Positions 1-8,787 of a stretch of 51,598 bases of DNA are shown one piece after another (within the stretch, counting starts at the first letter, position 1; every line of letters begins with the position of its first letter). The notes below the pieces were generated by a model. That model had not been told where the DNA came from and searched no databases. It saw only the letters and a list, made by a program, of their open reading frames with translations. Position numbers and translations under genes: made by a program. Source of the stretch: Dysgonamonadaceae bacterium (lineage in GTDB: Bacteria; Bacteroidota; Bacteroidia; Bacteroidales; Dysgonomonadaceae). The DNA lies in assembly GCA_031272205.1 (NCBI GenBank), contig JAISUH010000016.1, forward strand, positions 1-51,598. The letters are read 5' to 3'.

Positions 1-120
1 ACGTTTGTAAGTTACCCGAATTTTTACAGGATAACCACCTTTTGATTTTGTTCTTCGGTCGTCAAGGTACGAAGAAACGGTAATTCCGTTGTTTGAATAA
101 TTGAACATAATCGTAAAAAT

Positions 121-142
121 ATTTGCACACAATTTGCACACA
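121..142. repeat. Paired direct repeat, copy 1 (integrase arm-type site?)
   Basis: Two adjoining copies of ATTTGCACACA occupy 121-131 and 132-142. A near-identical pair lies at 363-384, on the other side of the tRNA-Pro fragment and in the same orientation. Short paired repeats on both sides of a tRNA-derived core are what arm-type binding sites of a tyrosine recombinase look like, but that role is inferred. The surrounding bases 1-266 are AT-rich and contain no gene I recognise. Confidence 0.55.
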
Positions 143-266
143 AAGTTAGCGATTAAATATGAAATAAACAAACAGGATATAAAATTAATAATTTATAACT
201 AACTATAAAACAGTAATATAGCAAGGAAAAGAAAATTGAAGAAAATCAAGGAAAAGTATAATTTAG

Positions 267-312
267 TGCTTTGGGAGCAGGGGGTCGTGGGTTCGAATCC
301 CGCTACCCCGAC
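267..312 (+). other. 3' half of tRNA-Pro(TGG): attachment-site scar
   Basis: The segment reads as the 3' part of a proline tRNA. It has the anticodon loop TTTGGGA with anticodon TGG at 272-274, the 3' anticodon strand, the variable region, a T arm with stem GTGGG/CCCGC around TTCGAAT, and the acceptor strand TACCCCG plus discriminator A. The 5' half is missing: the bases before 267 do not form the D arm, the acceptor strand or the rest of the anticodon stem. Such 3' fragments are left at the distal end when an element integrates into the 3' end of a tRNA gene. With this orientation the element and the intact tRNA would lie to the left, outside the window. Confidence 0.8.
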
Positions 313-317
313 GGTTG

Positions 318-360
318 AAAATCAGAGAGTTACGATGATAAATCACGGCTCTCTGATTTT
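318..360 (+). terminator. Rho-independent terminator after the tRNA-Pro scar
   Basis: A 12-bp perfect stem (AAAATCAGAGAG at 318-329, CTCTCTGATTTT at 349-360) closes a 19-nt loop and ends in a T-run. It sits 6 nt after the tRNA fragment, as expected if the tRNA terminator was carried along with the 3' end. Confidence 0.75.
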
Positions 361-362
361 TT

Positions 363-384
363 ATTTGCATACAATTTGCATACA
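363..384. repeat. Paired direct repeat, copy 2 (integrase arm-type site?)
   Basis: Two adjoining copies of ATTTGCATACA (363-373, 374-384) differ from the 121-142 pair by one base per unit. From 385 to about 630 I see no recognisable gene. The short open frames here, on either strand, match no family I know and may be decayed element DNA. Confidence 0.55.
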
Positions 385-634
385 AGTTTGGGGATTCGGA
401 TTACTGAACTCATTTATTTTCCGGCAGTCGCAAAGGCGGAAATCCACGCCGTGATGCCGCTCCAATTTATGCTCGTGAATGAGCCGCGAGCCGTTTAACA
501 ACCGCTCTAACAGAGATGCCTCGATTGACGATATTTCGCCGCTTTTGGTACGCGAACATTTCGTTTTTTGGTTTTTTAGGAACGAATAAATGCAACGGAC
601 AGGCATTATCCTTTCATATTTCAGGAAAAAGCGT

Positions 635-642
635 TAATTTTG
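635..642 (+). promoter_or_regulatory. -7 promoter element of pfp (TAATTTTG)
   Basis: Matches the Bacteroidota -7 consensus TAnnTTTG. It lies 56 nt before the pfp ATG, implying a leader of about 45-50 nt. Confidence 0.5.
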
Positions 643-697
643 ACCTCTCTAAAAATAGCTATTCAAAAATATTCAAAATCATAAAAATAAAAATAAG

Positions 698-2356
698 ATG
701 AGAAAAAGCGCATTACAGATTGAGAGGGCAGGCTACGTACCCAAAATGCCCGAAGTGCTGAAAGGCAACGTGCAGGTAAAAGAAGGCGCCGCCACCAAAT
801 CGGTCAGCGACGAAGCCGAAATCGCCAAACTTTTCCCCAATACCTACGGTATGCCTTCGCTCAGGTTCGAAAAATCGACCGGCGAAACGGGATTGAAACA
901 ACCCGTCAATGTAGGTGTGATTCTTTCGGGAGGACAAGCGCCGGGCGGACACAACGTGATAGCAGGAATTTTCGACGGCATCAAACGTCTGCATCCCGAC
1001 AGCCGCCTGTACGGATTCATCCTGGGCCCCGGCGGACTGATCAACCACCAGTATAAAGAACTGACCCCCGCCATCATCGACGAATACCGCAACACGGGCG
1101 GTTTTGATATCATCGGATCGGGACGCACGAAACTCGAAACCAAGGAACAATTCGACAAAGGACTGGAAATCCTCAAAAAATTAAACATCTCCGCCTTGGT
1201 TATTATCGGTGGCGACGACTCCAATACCAACGCTTGCGTGTTAGCCGAATACTACGCAGCCATCCATGCCGGCGTGCAGGTGATCGGTTGCCCGAAAACT
1301 ATCGACGGCGACTTGAAGAACGAACAAATAGAGACTTCGTTCGGTTTCGACACCGCCTGCAAAACCTACTCCGAAGTTATCGGCAACATCCAGCGCGACT
1401 GCAATTCGGCACGCAAATACTGGCACTTCATCAAACTGATGGGGCGTTCCGCCTCGCACATCGCATTGGAATGTGCATTGCAGACCCAACCGAACATCTG
1501 CATCGTATCCGAAGAAGTGGAAGCCAAAAATCAATCGTTGGATGATATTATCAATTATATCGCAAACGTGGTCGCCAAACGCGCCGAGAACGACAACAAT
1601 TTCGGTACGGTGCTGATTCCCGAAGGATTGATTGAATTTATTCCTGCAATGAAAAATTTGATTGCCGAACTCAACGATTATCTGGCCAAACACGACGCAG
1701 AATTTAAAATGATCAAGAAAAGCGAACAGCGCACTTACATCATCAGCAAGCTGAGCAAAGAAAATTCGGAACTCTACGCCAGCCTGCCCGAAACGGTAGC
1801 CCGTCAGCTCACGCTCGACCGCGACCCGCACGGAAACGTGCAGGTTTCGCTTATCGAAACCGAAAAGCTGCTTGCCGAAATGGTGGGCAACCGTTTGGCG
1901 GAATGGAAAGAAGCGGGAAAATACAAAGGCAAGTTCGCTACGCAGGTGCACTTCTTCGGTTACGAAGGCCGCTGCGCCGCCCCGTCGAACTACGACGCCG
2001 ATTACTGTTACTCGCTGGGCTACACCGCATCCATGTTGATTGCATCCGGAAAAACGGGCTATATGTCGTCGGTACGCAACACTACCGCTCCCGCCAACGA
2101 ATGGATTGCCGGAGGGATACCCATCACCATGATGATGAATATGGAACGCCGCCACGGCGAGATGAAACCCGTCATACAAAAGGCTCTGGTTAAATTAGAT
2201 GCTGCGCCGTTCGCCTATTTCGCTGCTCAGCGCGAACAATGGGCATTTGAAACGGCTTACGTTTATCCGGGTCCGATTCAATATTTCGGGCCTTCATCGG
2301 TTTGCGACCTGCCGAGCATGACACTGCAATTGGAACAAAAAGGCAAGTTGTTATAG
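698..2356 (+). CDS. pfp: Diphosphate--fructose-6-phosphate 1-phosphotransferase
   Basis: PPi-dependent phosphofructokinase (EC 2.7.1.90) interconverts fructose-6-phosphate and fructose-1,6-bisphosphate with pyrophosphate/phosphate, making this glycolytic step reversible. The 552-residue length fits the long (about 550 aa) PFP class. Visible motifs are [10 protein letters not shown] near residue 78, [10 protein letters not shown] near 171 (GGDD, where ATP-PFKs have GGDGS), [10 protein letters not shown] near 199 holding the catalytic Asp, and [11 protein letters not shown] near 249. The gene stands alone between the tRNA scar and a terminator. The ATG follows a Bacteroidota -7 element at a sensible distance. 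Long open frames on the opposite strand are composition shadows. Confidence 0.95.
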   Translation: MRKSALQIERAGYVPKMPEVLKGNVQVKEGAATKSVSDEAEIAKLFPNTYGMPSLRFEKSTGETGLKQPVNVGVILSGGQAPGGHNVIAGIFDGIKRLHPDSRLYGFILGPGGLINHQYKELTPAIIDEYRNTGGFDIIGSGRTKLETKEQFDKGLEILKKLNISALVIIGGDDSNTNACVLAEYYAAIHAGVQVIGCPKTIDGDLKNEQIETSFGFDTACKTYSEVIGNIQRDCNSARKYWHFIKLMGRSASHIALECALQTQPNICIVSEEVEAKNQSLDDIINYIANVVAKRAENDNNFGTVLIPEGLIEFIPAMKNLIAELNDYLAKHDAEFKMIKKSEQRTYIISKLSKENSELYASLPETVARQLTLDRDPHGNVQVSLIETEKLLAEMVGNRLAEWKEAGKYKGKFATQVHFFGYEGRCAAPSNYDADYCYSLGYTASMLIASGKTGYMSSVRNTTAPANEWIAGGIPITMMMNMERRHGEMKPVIQKALVKLDAAPFAYFAAQREQWAFETAYVYPGPIQYFGPSSVCDLPSMTLQLEQKGKLL

Positions 2357-2377
2357 ATTTGACCTTGTCAATTAAAA

Positions 2378-2410
2378 AAGCAGAAATCCGGCATCTCCGG
2401 ATTTCTGCTT
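2378..2410. terminator. Hairpin terminator after pfp
   Basis: A 14-bp perfect stem (2378-2391 with 2397-2410) has a 5-nt loop, CATCT. The A-run lies on the 5' side, so the U-tract would be on the minus transcript. On the plus strand it is a strong hairpin with a weak tail. Confidence 0.65.
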
Positions 2411-2595
2411 TCAGATGTTGTTCATCTGCCGTCTTACGACAAGCCGGCGACCAACATCTATACGGTTTTGTTCCGCAACAACGTCGTTCATCAGTGCAAC
2501 CGTTCTTTCGTCGTTGTTTTCATTTTGATACCGTTTTTTTAGTTTTATTTCCCGAAAAAGTTCATTTCAACTCCTTATCTTTTTTCTTTCAAAAA

Positions 2596-2603
2596 TAATT
2601 TTG
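2596..2603 (+). promoter_or_regulatory. -7 promoter element (TAATTTTG) of the cytochrome-SUMF1 gene
   Basis: Matches TAnnTTTG. It places the transcript start near 2610, which argues against translation starting at the TTG at 2612 and for the ATG at 2672. Confidence 0.5.
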
Positions 2604-2671
2604 TATTTTTATTGCCCGAAAGTTTTAAACAATATAGAGAAAGCTTCTCAAGGATTCATTTTTCAGAAAAA

Positions 2672-4246
2672 ATGGTTATACGCAGACGGTCAAAAAGGCG
2701 GTTTTACCAGAAAAAGTCTTTTTATCTTTTTTTGGGAATCGTCATCGGAATAGTTTTTATATGCAGTTTTTATCAGGCATCCGTTTATTTTTCAACAAAC
2801 GAATCGTGCATGATATGCCACGTGCATCCGCATGTCGAAGACAGTTGGAAACTATCGACCCACGTAAACAACGGAAGCGGGGTTACGGTCAATTGCGTGG
2901 ATTGCCACCTCCCACCAAAAGACCACACGTGGACACATTACAAGGCAAAAGCCAAGCTCGGCATCAAAGACCTGTGGGGCTACCTGACCAAAGACAGCGC
3001 AGATTTCAAATGGGACCAAAAATCGGAATTGGAATACGCCGTGAAATACATTCCTAACGAATCTTGCGTGAAATGTCATCAGAACCTGTTCCCCCAAGGA
3101 ATCACCGACGATGGCGTTACGGCTCATTTGTATTACGAAGAAAACGAGAAAAAACTGAATCTGCAATGCATCAGTTGCCACTTGGACGCAGGACACCACA
3201 ATCCCAATTACTCCCATTCGAAAATGACGGGAATTCCGGGATTGAGCACATCGGGTGCGACAGCCGTCGATACAAGTCTTTGCTACAAAGAACCGACACC
3301 GGTTACGGCATTTGCCGATTTCACCGAAAAAGTGCCGGGGACAATGATTTCGCTCAATATGGTTGCCATTCCGGGCGGCACGTTTAAAATGGGAAGTCCC
3401 GATAAAGAACCCTTCCACAAAACGGACGAAGGTCCCGTTCATGAAGTGAAAGTTAGCCCTTTCTTCATGGCGGAAGTAGAAACAACTTGGGATCAGTATT
3501 GGGCCTTTTACCGCCAAACGATGAGCGAGGGACGCACACCTCCCGACGTGGTTTACGAAAACAACCTGAAAGCGATGGGCGTGGACGGTATTTCGGGGCC
3601 TACCCCCCCGTTTGGGATACCCGACCAGGGATGGGGCGGAGGCAACCGGCCGGCAATCACAATGACCCATTACGCCGCCGAAGTGTTCTGCCAATGGCTT
3701 TCGCAGAAAACGGGCAAGAAATACCGCCTTCCCACCGAAGCCGAATGGGAATATGCGGCGCGGGGCGGGACAGAAACACCCTATTTCTTTGCCGGAAACC
3801 CGAAAGATTTTTCCAACGACGGCTTTTGGCGCAAACTTTTCGAAGCGAAAACCGACAGCATAAGCGCCTACGTTATTTACGTTAACGACAGCGAAAACCG
3901 CACGCAAGAGCCGGAAAAAGTCTTGCCCAACCGCTTCGGACTAAAAAATATGTTAGGCAACGTGATGGAATACTGCGCCGACAAATACAACGAGAAGGCC
4001 TATTCCGAACGTTCTTCGGGAGTAACCGATCCCATTGTTATTCAAGGCGACGAGTGGGTCGTGCGAGGCGGATATTACGCTTCGGATGCCGCAGATGTAC
4101 GTTCGGCCGCGCGTGGGCACACGCGCCACGACGCATGGCTGAAAACCGACCCCCAGCAGCCCAAAAGCATCTGGTGGTATTCCGACATTAAAGGCATCGG
4201 ATTTCGGGTGGTATGCGAACCTGATCCGGCTATCGCAACAAAATAA
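2672..4246 (+). CDS. NapC/NrfH-type tetraheme cytochrome fused to a SUMF1 (FGE-like) domain
   Basis: Residues 1-20 are basic, one membrane helix follows at about 16-40, then four c-type heme motifs: CMICH (46-50), CVDCH (75-79), CVKCH (132-136) and CISCH (166-170). This is the NapC/NirT/NrfH layout of a membrane quinol dehydrogenase facing the periplasm. From about residue 228 to the end runs a formylglycine-generating-enzyme (SUMF1) domain with VAIPGGTFKMGS, RLPTEAEWEYAARGG near 352 and VVRGGYY near the C-terminus. The Cys pair that binds copper in active FGE would fall after VVRGGYY. It is absent (ASDAADVRSAARG instead), so formylglycine synthesis is unlikely. I chose ATG 2672 over TTG 2612 because of the promoter and the AAGGA upstream. 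Two Tat-exported enzymes follow on the same strand, the first 41 bp downstream. The electron partner is unknown. Confidence 0.85.
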   Translation: MVIRRRSKRRFYQKKSFYLFLGIVIGIVFICSFYQASVYFSTNESCMICHVHPHVEDSWKLSTHVNNGSGVTVNCVDCHLPPKDHTWTHYKAKAKLGIKDLWGYLTKDSADFKWDQKSELEYAVKYIPNESCVKCHQNLFPQGITDDGVTAHLYYEENEKKLNLQCISCHLDAGHHNPNYSHSKMTGIPGLSTSGATAVDTSLCYKEPTPVTAFADFTEKVPGTMISLNMVAIPGGTFKMGSPDKEPFHKTDEGPVHEVKVSPFFMAEVETTWDQYWAFYRQTMSEGRTPPDVVYENNLKAMGVDGISGPTPPFGIPDQGWGGGNRPAITMTHYAAEVFCQWLSQKTGKKYRLPTEAEWEYAARGGTETPYFFAGNPKDFSNDGFWRKLFEAKTDSISAYVIYVNDSENRTQEPEKVLPNRFGLKNMLGNVMEYCADKYNEKAYSERSSGVTDPIVIQGDEWVVRGGYYASDAADVRSAARGHTRHDAWLKTDPQQPKSIWWYSDIKGIGFRVVCEPDPAIATK

Positions 4247-4287
4247 AAACAATTCATTAATATACACATCATTAAATTTTATCCGAC

Positions 4288-5664
4288 ATGAAAGAAAAAA
4301 ACGGTTTATCACGACGGTCATTCCTGAAAACCTCAGCTGCAGCAAGCGCACTGGGAATGATTGGTACAGGAGGCGCAACGGGATTATTCACCTCGTGCAG
4401 CGGAAATGACAAAAACAAACTGATTCCCTTGAAAGAACCGGGAAGTTATTACATCCCCGAACTGCCCGATTTGGCAGCCGACGGGAAGGAAATCAAAGCC
4501 GGCGTTATCGGCTGCGGCGGACGCGGATCGGGAGCTGCCATCAATTTCCTGAATGCGGCAAACGGAGTTACGATTACCGCTTTGGGCGATGTGTTTCAAG
4601 AAAAAGTGGATGCCTTGGCCAACTATCTTAAATCGGAAAAAAACATCGATGTCCCTGCCGACAAACGGTTCGTTGGTCTTGATGCCTACAAACAGGTGAT
4701 TGACAGCGGAGTGGATGTTATCATCAATTGTACCCCTCCCTTCTTCCGCGCCGAACACTTCAAATACGCCGTGGAAAAAAACAAACACTGTTTCCTCGAA
4801 AAACCCATTTGCGTGGACGCGACAGGTTACCGTACCGTTATTGCAGCAGCCAAACAGGCGCAAGCAAAAAATTTGTGCGTAGTAACGGGAACACAACGGC
4901 ACCATAAACGCGACTATGTGGAATCCTACAAAAAAATCATGGAAGGAACCATCGGCGAAATCACCGGAGGCATTGTTTATTGGAACCAAGGGATGCTTTG
5001 GTATAGAGAACGCGAGAAAAAATGGAACGACTTCGAATACATGGTACGCGACTGGGTGAACTGGAAATGGCTTTCGGGCGACCACATCGTAGAACAGCAC
5101 GTCCACAATATCGACGTTTTCACATGGTTCAGCGGATTGAAACCCGTAAGCGCAGTAGGATTCGGATCGCGTCAAAGACGTCTTACCGGCGACCAGTACG
5201 ATAATTTCAGCGTCGATTTTGTGATGGAAAACGGAATCCACATGCACAGCATGTGCCGCCAAATTGACGGATGCGCCGATAATGTAAGCGAATTTGTGCA
5301 GGGAACAAAAGGCTATTGGACTTCCCAAGGCGGTTGCCGCATCGTAGATCTTCAAGGCAACGAAATTTGGAAATTCGATTACGAGGCCGAGAAAGCACAG
5401 TACAAACAAACCGACCCCTACACGCTCGAACACGTTGATTTGATCAACCACATCCGAAGCAACACACCCATCGATCAGGCTTCGGAGACAGCCGTATCGA
5501 ATATGGCGGGCATCATGGGCCGCGAATCGGCATATACGGGCGGTGAAACCACTTGGGAGAACATGACTGCCGCACCCTTGGATTACACCCCTAAAGATCT
5601 GAATATCGGCAAGATGGACATGAAGGGATTTACTGTTCCTGTTCCGGGAAGCCCTAAAGCTTAA
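4288..5664 (+). CDS. Tat-exported Gfo/Idh/MocA family oxidoreductase
   Basis: Starts with a twin-arginine signal (SRRSFLK, Arg9-Arg10), a hydrophobic stretch, and Cys37 in a lipobox-like context, so it is probably exported folded with its nucleotide bound and may be lipid-anchored. The NAD(P) Rossmann motif AGVIGCGGRG is at 71-80 and the family's EKP motif at 171-173, followed by the C-terminal alpha/beta domain. At 458 aa it has the usual length of exported Bacteroidota members. Family members oxidise or reduce sugar hydroxyls, and several exported ones make 3-keto sugars; the substrate here cannot be read. The gene lies 41 bp after the cytochrome fusion and 13 bp before the TIM-barrel gene, suggesting one operon. 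Confidence 0.9.
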   Translation: MKEKNGLSRRSFLKTSAAASALGMIGTGGATGLFTSCSGNDKNKLIPLKEPGSYYIPELPDLAADGKEIKAGVIGCGGRGSGAAINFLNAANGVTITALGDVFQEKVDALANYLKSEKNIDVPADKRFVGLDAYKQVIDSGVDVIINCTPPFFRAEHFKYAVEKNKHCFLEKPICVDATGYRTVIAAAKQAQAKNLCVVTGTQRHHKRDYVESYKKIMEGTIGEITGGIVYWNQGMLWYREREKKWNDFEYMVRDWVNWKWLSGDHIVEQHVHNIDVFTWFSGLKPVSAVGFGSRQRRLTGDQYDNFSVDFVMENGIHMHSMCRQIDGCADNVSEFVQGTKGYWTSQGGCRIVDLQGNEIWKFDYEAEKAQYKQTDPYTLEHVDLINHIRSNTPIDQASETAVSNMAGIMGRESAYTGGETTWENMTAAPLDYTPKDLNIGKMDMKGFTVPVPGSPKA

Positions 5665-5677
5665 AACAGACAGAAAT

Positions 5678-6610
5678 ATGACACTCGATAGACGAAATTT
5701 CCTGAAAGCCTCAGCCATAACGCTTGGCGGGGCTGCCGTAAGCGCTTGTTGCGGCGCTAAGAAAGACGATTGCTGCGCCGGAAAAACGACGGGCATAGCC
5801 TTCAAACCCGAAGCCGAACTGAAGTTGTCCTTTCAGGAATGGACCATCAACGGCGACAGTCTGAAAGACAAACTCGATTTCATGGAGACCCTCGGCGTTG
5901 CCGGCTTGGAAGTCGGAGGCGACGGTTTGGGCGGCCGCGTTGACGAGCTCAACAACGCGCTCAAAGACCGTAACATCAAGATAAGCGCTATCTGCGCCGG
6001 TTTTAAGGGTTTCATGCTCGCCGAAGATGAAGCTGTGCGCAACCAATGCCGCGATACCATGCGCGAGATCATTGTAGCGGCTGGCAAACTCGGATCTACC
6101 GGCGTGATCATTGTGCCGGCTTTCAACAGTCAGAAGCCCTGCAAGCCTCACACACAGGAGACGCGCGACTTCCTTTGCGAATGGTTCAACGAACTGGGTA
6201 CTTTTGCGCACAATAACGGCACAACGGTCATCTTTGAGCCGCTGAACCGCGGCGAAGCGTTTTACCTGCGACAGGTTGCCGATGCAGCCTCCATCTGCCG
6301 CGACATCAATAACCCCGGCGTAAGGTGTATGGGCGATTTCTGGCACATGACACACGAAGAAACCTCCGACATGGGAGCCTTTATCTCTGCCGGCGAATAC
6401 CTTCAGCACGTTCACGTAGCAAGCCGCAAACGGCGCCTGATACCCGGCGAAGACGGCGAGGCCGACAACTATGTTGATGGATTTAAAGGATTGAAAACCA
6501 TTGGCTTCAACAAATATGTCAGTTTCGAGTGCGGCAGTCAAGCCGAAGACAAAAATGCTTCAGCCGCCGCCGCCGTAGAACTGCTGCGCAAGCAATGGGC
6601 GGAAGCCTGA
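5678..6610 (+). CDS. Tat-exported sugar phosphate isomerase/epimerase-like TIM barrel
   Basis: A short Tat signal (DRRNFLK, Arg5-Arg6) ends in a VSAC lipobox (Cys24), followed by a Cys-rich stretch (CCGAKKDDCC). The rest, 310 aa in all, is an AP-endonuclease-2/xylose-isomerase-like barrel. Likely metal ligands are the Glu of VIFEPLNRGE, the Asp/His of GDFWHMTHE, and the Glu of VSFECGS near the C-terminus. Related enzymes isomerise, epimerise or beta-eliminate keto-sugars. It lies 13 bp behind the Gfo/Idh/MocA gene, so a shared substrate outside the cytoplasm is a reasonable inference. Being exported, it is unlikely to act on a phosphosugar despite the family name. A terminator follows. Confidence 0.88.
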   Translation: MTLDRRNFLKASAITLGGAAVSACCGAKKDDCCAGKTTGIAFKPEAELKLSFQEWTINGDSLKDKLDFMETLGVAGLEVGGDGLGGRVDELNNALKDRNIKISAICAGFKGFMLAEDEAVRNQCRDTMREIIVAAGKLGSTGVIIVPAFNSQKPCKPHTQETRDFLCEWFNELGTFAHNNGTTVIFEPLNRGEAFYLRQVADAASICRDINNPGVRCMGDFWHMTHEETSDMGAFISAGEYLQHVHVASRKRRLIPGEDGEADNYVDGFKGLKTIGFNKYVSFECGSQAEDKNASAAAAVELLRKQWAEA

Positions 6611-6630
6611 GGTTTTTCGTGAAAACAATT

Positions 6631-6667
6631 ATAAAAAACCACAGGCACAAGGTCTGTGGTTTTTTAT
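6631..6667. terminator. Bidirectional terminator after the exported-enzyme operon
   Basis: A 14-bp stem, ATAAAAAACCACAG with CTGTGGTTTTTTAT, around a 9-nt loop; there is a T-run on either strand. It closes the unit 2672-6610. Confidence 0.85.
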
Positions 6668-6776
6668 ACCCTGTCAACCATTCTGTACGTATATCGCAAA
6701 AAAGATACTTTTATTTTAGAAAGTTTTTGCGGAACTATCGACCGTAAAATTGTAAAAGGTATATTCAAAAAAAAAC

Positions 6777-8729
6777 ATGAGTTGTTCATGTCAAAACGAC
6801 AAATCTTCCATTGAGACGACGCCGAACAAAAAAATAGAAGCCCCCTCACAAAAGGCAGAATATGCAAGGGCTATCGTCTCTTTCGTGATGCTTGTCGCGG
6901 GAATTATCGCGGCCGAAACCGGTGCGGCGTGGTTTGCCGACCAACGGCTGCGGTTCATCTATTATTTGGCCGCTTACCTTCCGGTTGCCATCCCCGTTTA
7001 CAGTGAAGCTTGGGAGGCCATCCGCAAAAAAGACCTGTTCAGCGAGTTTGCGTTGATGAGCATTGCTACTGTCGGCGCCTTTCTCATCAACGAATATCCC
7101 GAAGCGGTAGCCGTAATGCTTTTTTATTCTGTGGGCGAGCTTTTTCAGGATAATGCCGTCCATCGCGCCAAGAAAAACATCGGCGCACTGCTCGATATTC
7201 GCCCCGAAACAGCCGTAGTCGTTCTCAACGGGAAAGAAGAAACCCTTCCTCCTCAATCGATTCAGCCGGGCGAAATCATCGAAGTGAAACCCGGCGGGCG
7301 CGTCCCCTTAGACGGGATCTTAGACAGCGATTCCGTTTCGGTAAATACCGCCGCCTTAACCGGCGAAAGCGTCCCGCGCAGCATCCGCAGAGGCGACGAA
7401 ATCCTCGCCGGAATGATTGTCGCCGACAGCGTAGCCCGGATTATCGTAACGAAACCGTTCGGCGAAAGCGCCCTTTCGCGCATCCTCGAATTGGTGCAGA
7501 ACGCCACCGAACGAAAAGCTCCCACCGAACAGTTTATCCGCAAATTTGCCCGTATTTACACCCCTATCGTGGTTGGTTTGGCAGCGATGATTGTCGTTTT
7601 TCCGTGGCTATACTCCTTAGTTTTACCCGCTTTTGCTTTCGATTTAGAGGCTTGGGTTTATCGCGCCTTAGTATTTTTAGTCATATCCTGCCCCTGTGCA
7701 TTAGTCATCAGCATTCCGCTCGGCTATTTCGGCGGCATCGGAGCGGCATCGCGGCAAGGAATATTGTTTAAAGGAAGTAACTACCTTGACGCCATCACGA
7801 AAGTAAATACCGTGGTGATGGACAAAACAGGAACGCTGACCAAAGGGGTTTTCGACGTACAGGAGATTGTTACGGCAGACGGCGCTATTGAAAACGAACT
7901 GATTGGACTGCTCGCCGCGGCCGAATCCAAAAGTACACACCCCATTGCGAAAGCCATCATGAGCCGTGCGGAGAAAGCACATATTGAAATTGCCGAACCC
8001 CAAAGTGTGAAGGAAGTTGCCGGCCACGGACTGGAAGCGTCAATCGACGGCAAGCTTGTTTTGGCGGGAAACTCAAAATTGCTCGACAGCCGCAAGATAA
8101 CCTATCCGGTTGAAATATCCCGTATCGCCGAGACCGTTGTGCTTTGCGCCGTAAACGGCAAATACGCCGGTTATGTATCGGTTGCGGACGAGCCGAAACC
8201 CGATGCCGCGAAAGCGGTAAAATTGCTATTGGATTTGGGCATAAAACGAATCATTATGCTTTCGGGCGACAAACAAGACCTCGTCTCGGAATTGGCAAAA
8301 AAGCTACACATCGCCGAAGCCTACGGCGATTTGCTGCCGGAAGGCAAAGCAAAGCATATCGAGCGCTTGAAAAACGACCCCGCCACCAACGTGGCCTTCG
8401 TGGGCGACGGCATCAACGATGCACCGGTGCTCGCCCTGAGCGATGTGGGTATCGCCATGGGCGGCTTGGGCAGCGACATGGCTATCGAAACGGCTGACGT
8501 AATCATTCAAACCGACGAACCGGCGAAAATTGCCACAGCGATAAAAATTGGCGAAGCCACCCGGAAAATCGTTACGCAGAACATCGTATTGGCATTTACC
8601 ATCAAGCTGATTGTCCTTACCCTGGGGGCGGCAGGATTGGCCTCGTTGTGGGAAGCCGTTTTTGCCGATGTGGGAACTGCCCTGATTGCCATTTTCAATG
8701 CGATACGCATTTTGAGGATGAAATTTTAG
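6777..8729 (+). CDS. P1B-type heavy-metal ATPase (Zn/Cd/Pb exporter, ZntA/CadA-like)
   Basis: An inner-membrane pump that drives divalent metal out of the cytoplasm with ATP. Motifs in order: TGES (195-198) of the actuator domain, the membrane CPC (305-307), the phosphorylated DKTGT (349-353), and GDGINDAP near 545. Two membrane signatures point to the Zn/Cd/Pb subgroup (P1B-2) rather than copper: Asn...Lys in NIVLAFTIK and the late D-x-G in FADVGTA. There is no N-terminal HMA ferredoxin-like domain. The N-terminus has only a short Cys motif (CSCQ, residues 3-6), which may replace it. Length is 650 aa. No metal-responsive regulator gene is adjacent. Confidence 0.92.
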   Translation: MSCSCQNDKSSIETTPNKKIEAPSQKAEYARAIVSFVMLVAGIIAAETGAAWFADQRLRFIYYLAAYLPVAIPVYSEAWEAIRKKDLFSEFALMSIATVGAFLINEYPEAVAVMLFYSVGELFQDNAVHRAKKNIGALLDIRPETAVVVLNGKEETLPPQSIQPGEIIEVKPGGRVPLDGILDSDSVSVNTAALTGESVPRSIRRGDEILAGMIVADSVARIIVTKPFGESALSRILELVQNATERKAPTEQFIRKFARIYTPIVVGLAAMIVVFPWLYSLVLPAFAFDLEAWVYRALVFLVISCPCALVISIPLGYFGGIGAASRQGILFKGSNYLDAITKVNTVVMDKTGTLTKGVFDVQEIVTADGAIENELIGLLAAAESKSTHPIAKAIMSRAEKAHIEIAEPQSVKEVAGHGLEASIDGKLVLAGNSKLLDSRKITYPVEISRIAETVVLCAVNGKYAGYVSVADEPKPDAAKAVKLLLDLGIKRIIMLSGDKQDLVSELAKKLHIAEAYGDLLPEGKAKHIERLKNDPATNVAFVGDGINDAPVLALSDVGIAMGGLGSDMAIETADVIIQTDEPAKIATAIKIGEATRKIVTQNIVLAFTIKLIVLTLGAAGLASLWEAVFADVGTALIAIFNAIRILRMKF

Positions 8730-8787
8730 TCCGGTTTTCGGACAAAAAAACACACTGTTTTTGACACGGGAGAACGGAATATTTTCC

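Noticed and set aside
236-454. 72-residue open frame spanning the tRNA-Pro fragment
   Set aside because: It reads through tRNA sequence and the terminator. The GVVGSNPATPT stretch is the known false translation of a tRNA T arm.
361-606. 81-residue minus-strand frame in the tRNA scar region
   Set aside because: No recognisable family; its end is the ATTTGCATACA repeat. It may be decayed element DNA but cannot be called a gene.
1241-2179. Long minus-strand frame antisense to pfp
   Set aside because: A codon-bias shadow of pfp, with no family motifs. The same holds for the antisense frames in the cytochrome, Gfo, dnaK, aspS and uvrA genes.
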